From positions 1 to 6,239 of the forward strand of contig JBDHZF010000140.1 of NCBI GenBank assembly GCA_039811765.1: 6,239 bases of DNA, written 5' to 3'. The notes below the pieces were generated by a model. It was not told where the DNA came from. It saw only the letters and a list, made by a program, of their open reading frames with translations, and ran no database searches. The DNA is from JAGQUL01 sp039811765 (GTDB taxonomy: Bacteria; Actinomycetota; Thermoleophilia; Gaiellales; SKUG01). Below, piece after piece: positions 5,108-6,239 of the stretch; positions within the stretch are counted from its first letter, which is position 1, and every line of letters begins with the position of its first letter. A program made the translations under genes and the position numbers.

Positions 5108-6040
5108 TCAGCGCACTCCCATGCCCTGGCCGGAGTCGAAGCCGCCGCCCAGCGCCGCGGCCGCGCCCAGCGCCGCCTGCGCGTCGCTCGGCACGAGCAT
5201 CAGCTTCATCGCTTGACCGTCCGCCACCTTCGGCAGCGTCTCCTTCAGGTACTGATACGTCAGCAGGTCCGGCGTGGGGCGGCCCGCATGGATCGCGTCG
5301 AACACGCGCTGGATCGCCTGCGCCTCGCCGTCGGCGCGCAGCACTTGCGCCTGCCGGTCGCCTTCCGCGGTGAGGATCTGGCTCTGCTGGGTCGCCTCGG
5401 CGCGCAGGATCGCGGCCTGCTTCTCGCCCTCCGCGGTGAGGATCTGGCTCTGCTTCGTGCCCTCCGCGGTGAGCACCGCCGCGCGCTTGTCTCGCTCGGC
5501 GCGCATCTGCTTCTCCATCGCCTCCTGGATGTTCATCGGCGGATCGATCGACTTCACCTCGATGCGGCCCACGCGGATGCCCCACGCCTCGGTGGCCTCG
5601 TCGAGCACGATGCGCAGGTCGGCGTTGATCTTGTCGCGGCTGGTGAGCGCCTCGTCGAGCGAGAGCGAGCCGATCACGTTGCGCAGCGTGGTGATCGTGA
5701 GCTGCTCGACCGCGGCGATCAGCTGCGCCACCTCGTACGTCGCCTTGTACGGATCCGTCACGGCGTAGTAGAGCACCGAGTCGATCGACATCGTCACGTT
5801 GTCGCGCGTGATCACCGGCTGTGGCGGAAAGCTCACCACCTGCTCGCGCATGTCGATGGTGGCCTTCACGTTGTCGATCACCGGCACCAGGATGTGCAGC
5901 CCCGGCTCGAGCGTCTTGGCGTACTTGCCCAGGCGTTCGACCACCTGCACCTGCGCTTGGCTGACCATGCGCACCGAGCGCAGCAGGATCACCGCGACGA
6001 TGATTGCGACGATGATTGCGAGTACCGCGCCGAAGGTCAC
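5108..6040 (-). CDS. SPFH domain (stomatin/prohibitin/paraslipin-like) membrane protein
   Basis: A 310-aa protein, the usual length for bacterial QmcA/paraslipin-type proteins. An N-terminal membrane anchor (about 3-20) is followed by the SPFH domain at about 22-185, with family signatures QVQVVERLGKY (30-40), LEPGLHILVPVID (44-56) and NVTMSIDSVLYYAVTDPYKA (81-100). Residues 186-243 are a coiled-coil built from 11-residue repeats of the type ILTAEGEKQ. A conserved TYQYLKETLP (261-270) and a glycine-rich tail complete it. Such proteins form large ring-like cages at the membrane and organise microdomains or modulate membrane proteases. The start is GTG 6040, supported by GGAGA (6051-6047) 6 nt upstream; no leaderless promoter is seen. 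It is the first gene of a two-gene operon with nfeD. Confidence 0.95.
   Translation of the reverse strand: MTFGAVLAIIVAIIVAVILLRSVRMVSQAQVQVVERLGKYAKTLEPGLHILVPVIDNVKATIDMREQVVSFPPQPVITRDNVTMSIDSVLYYAVTDPYKATYEVAQLIAAVEQLTITTLRNVIGSLSLDEALTSRDKINADLRIVLDEATEAWGIRVGRIEVKSIDPPMNIQEAMEKQMRAERDKRAAVLTAEGTKQSQILTAEGEKQAAILRAEATQQSQILTAEGDRQAQVLRADGEAQAIQRVFDAIHAGRPTPDLLTYQYLKETLPKVADGQAMKLMLVPSDAQAALGAAAALGGGFDSGQGMGVR
5364..5473 (-). repeat. 33-nt periodic repeats in the SPFH coiled-coil
   Basis: A 25-nt sequence at 5364-5388 is repeated exactly at 5430-5454, 66 nt later, and its first 11 nt recur at 5463-5473, 33 nt further on. The period equals 11 codons and corresponds to the LTAEG-type hendecad repeats of the protein. 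Exact identity at DNA level suggests recent duplication or gene conversion within the coiled-coil. Confidence 0.85.
5994..6017 (-). repeat. Tandem 12-nt duplication in the SPFH membrane anchor
   Basis: GCGACGATGATT occurs twice in tandem (5994-6005 and 6006-6017). It encodes the repeated IIVA unit of the N-terminal transmembrane helix (AIIVAIIVAV). Slippage here would lengthen or shorten the helix by four residues in frame. Confidence 0.85.
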
Positions 6041-6110
6041 GAGCCGTCTCCATTCGTGGATTGGTGGACGAATTTCGGTGAAAGCCTGCCCCGGGCCGCG
6101 GGAATCGAAT

Positions 6111-6135
6111 CCGAATCGACGAATCCTCGATTCGG
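6111..6135. promoter_or_regulatory. 25-bp palindrome upstream of the SPFH operon
   Basis: CCGAATCGA... wait positions 6112-6119 and 6127-6135 aside, the arms read CCGAATCGA (6111-6119) and TCGATTCGG (6127-6135), a perfect 9-bp inverted repeat with a 7-nt spacer. GAATC also occurs as direct repeats at 6102, 6107, 6113 and 6121. It lies 71 nt upstream of the SPFH start and 62 nt upstream of the possible gene at 6197. An operator for the divergent pair is the simplest reading; a hairpin in RNA is also possible. Confidence 0.45.
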
Positions 6136-6196
6136 CTCTTCAGATCGAGCGCGAGCCGTCCGATGATCGTTCTACCGCGCCGGCCCCCAAACGCCC

Positions 6197-6239
6197 ATGA
6201 ACCGTGTCGACGCGCGCACCGTCACCGATGAATTTCCGC
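6197..6239 (+). CDS. Possible start of a plus-strand gene, truncated by the window edge
   Basis: ATG at 6197 opens a frame beginning MNRVDARTVTDEFP that runs off the right edge. The frame is closed by a stop at 6164-6166, so this is the only ATG available. The VD...V..EFP spacing is reminiscent of the first residues of cysteine-desulfurase-like enzymes, but 14 residues cannot support that. No ribosome binding site or clear -10 element is seen. It would be divergent from the SPFH operon. Confidence 0.35.
   Translation, partial: MNRVDARTVTDEFP

Noticed and set aside
5043..6053. Minus-strand frame starting METARDL just upstream of the SPFH start
   Set aside because: It is a +1 shadow of the SPFH gene with an Arg/Gly/His-rich nonsense composition. 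The GTG at 6040 in the SPFH frame has its own ribosome binding site.
5105..6166. Plus-strand open frame of 353 codons across the SPFH gene
   Set aside because: The composition is dominated by Arg, His, Leu and Asp, and it mirrors the unmistakable SPFH protein on the other strand.

Overview
The window is high-GC bacterial DNA and most likely actinobacterial. The guesses rest on GC-rich third codon positions, GTG starts, and several start codons that sit about 7 nt behind a TANNNT -10 element with no ribosome binding site (leaderless pattern). The wording of the sigma-factor C-terminus would fit an Acidimicrobiia-type lineage, but that is a guess. No rRNA, tRNA or CRISPR array was seen.

Layout. 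(1) Positions 1-131 are the last codons of a sigma-70 family sigma factor (region 4.2), plus strand. (2) Positions 132-307 are an intergenic stretch with a strong 12-bp hairpin. (3) Positions 308-3871 are a compact four-gene cassette. A minus-strand AAA+ ATPase diverges from a plus-strand operon of three tightly coupled genes: a 100-aa protein of unknown family, a DnaB-C-like ATPase whose Walker A lysine is threonine, and a PD-(D/E)XK nuclease-like protein. The operon genes overlap by 4 bp (GTGA and ATGA), and the two divergent promoters overlap. (4) Positions 3919-3981 carry a second copy of the sequence found downstream of the sigma gene: a 26-nt identical block plus the same hairpin. The cassette is therefore bracketed by direct repeats about 3.7 kb apart. 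(5) Positions 3982-4236 are mostly non-coding. (6) Positions 4237-4691 encode two small overlapping membrane proteins. (7) Positions 4648-6040 hold a minus-strand operon of an SPFH/stomatin-like protein followed by an NfeD-family protein, a classic membrane pair. (8) Positions 6197-6239 may be the start of another plus-strand gene.

The part most worth attention is the 308-3871 cassette. An active-looking AAA+ ATPase, a probably catalytically impaired RecA-fold DnaB-like protein, an unknown small protein and a putative nuclease form a self-contained unit, located just behind a sigma-factor gene and flanked by repeats. This resembles a phage-defence or other mobile accessory module. The function is inference; no integrase or transposase is visible in the window.
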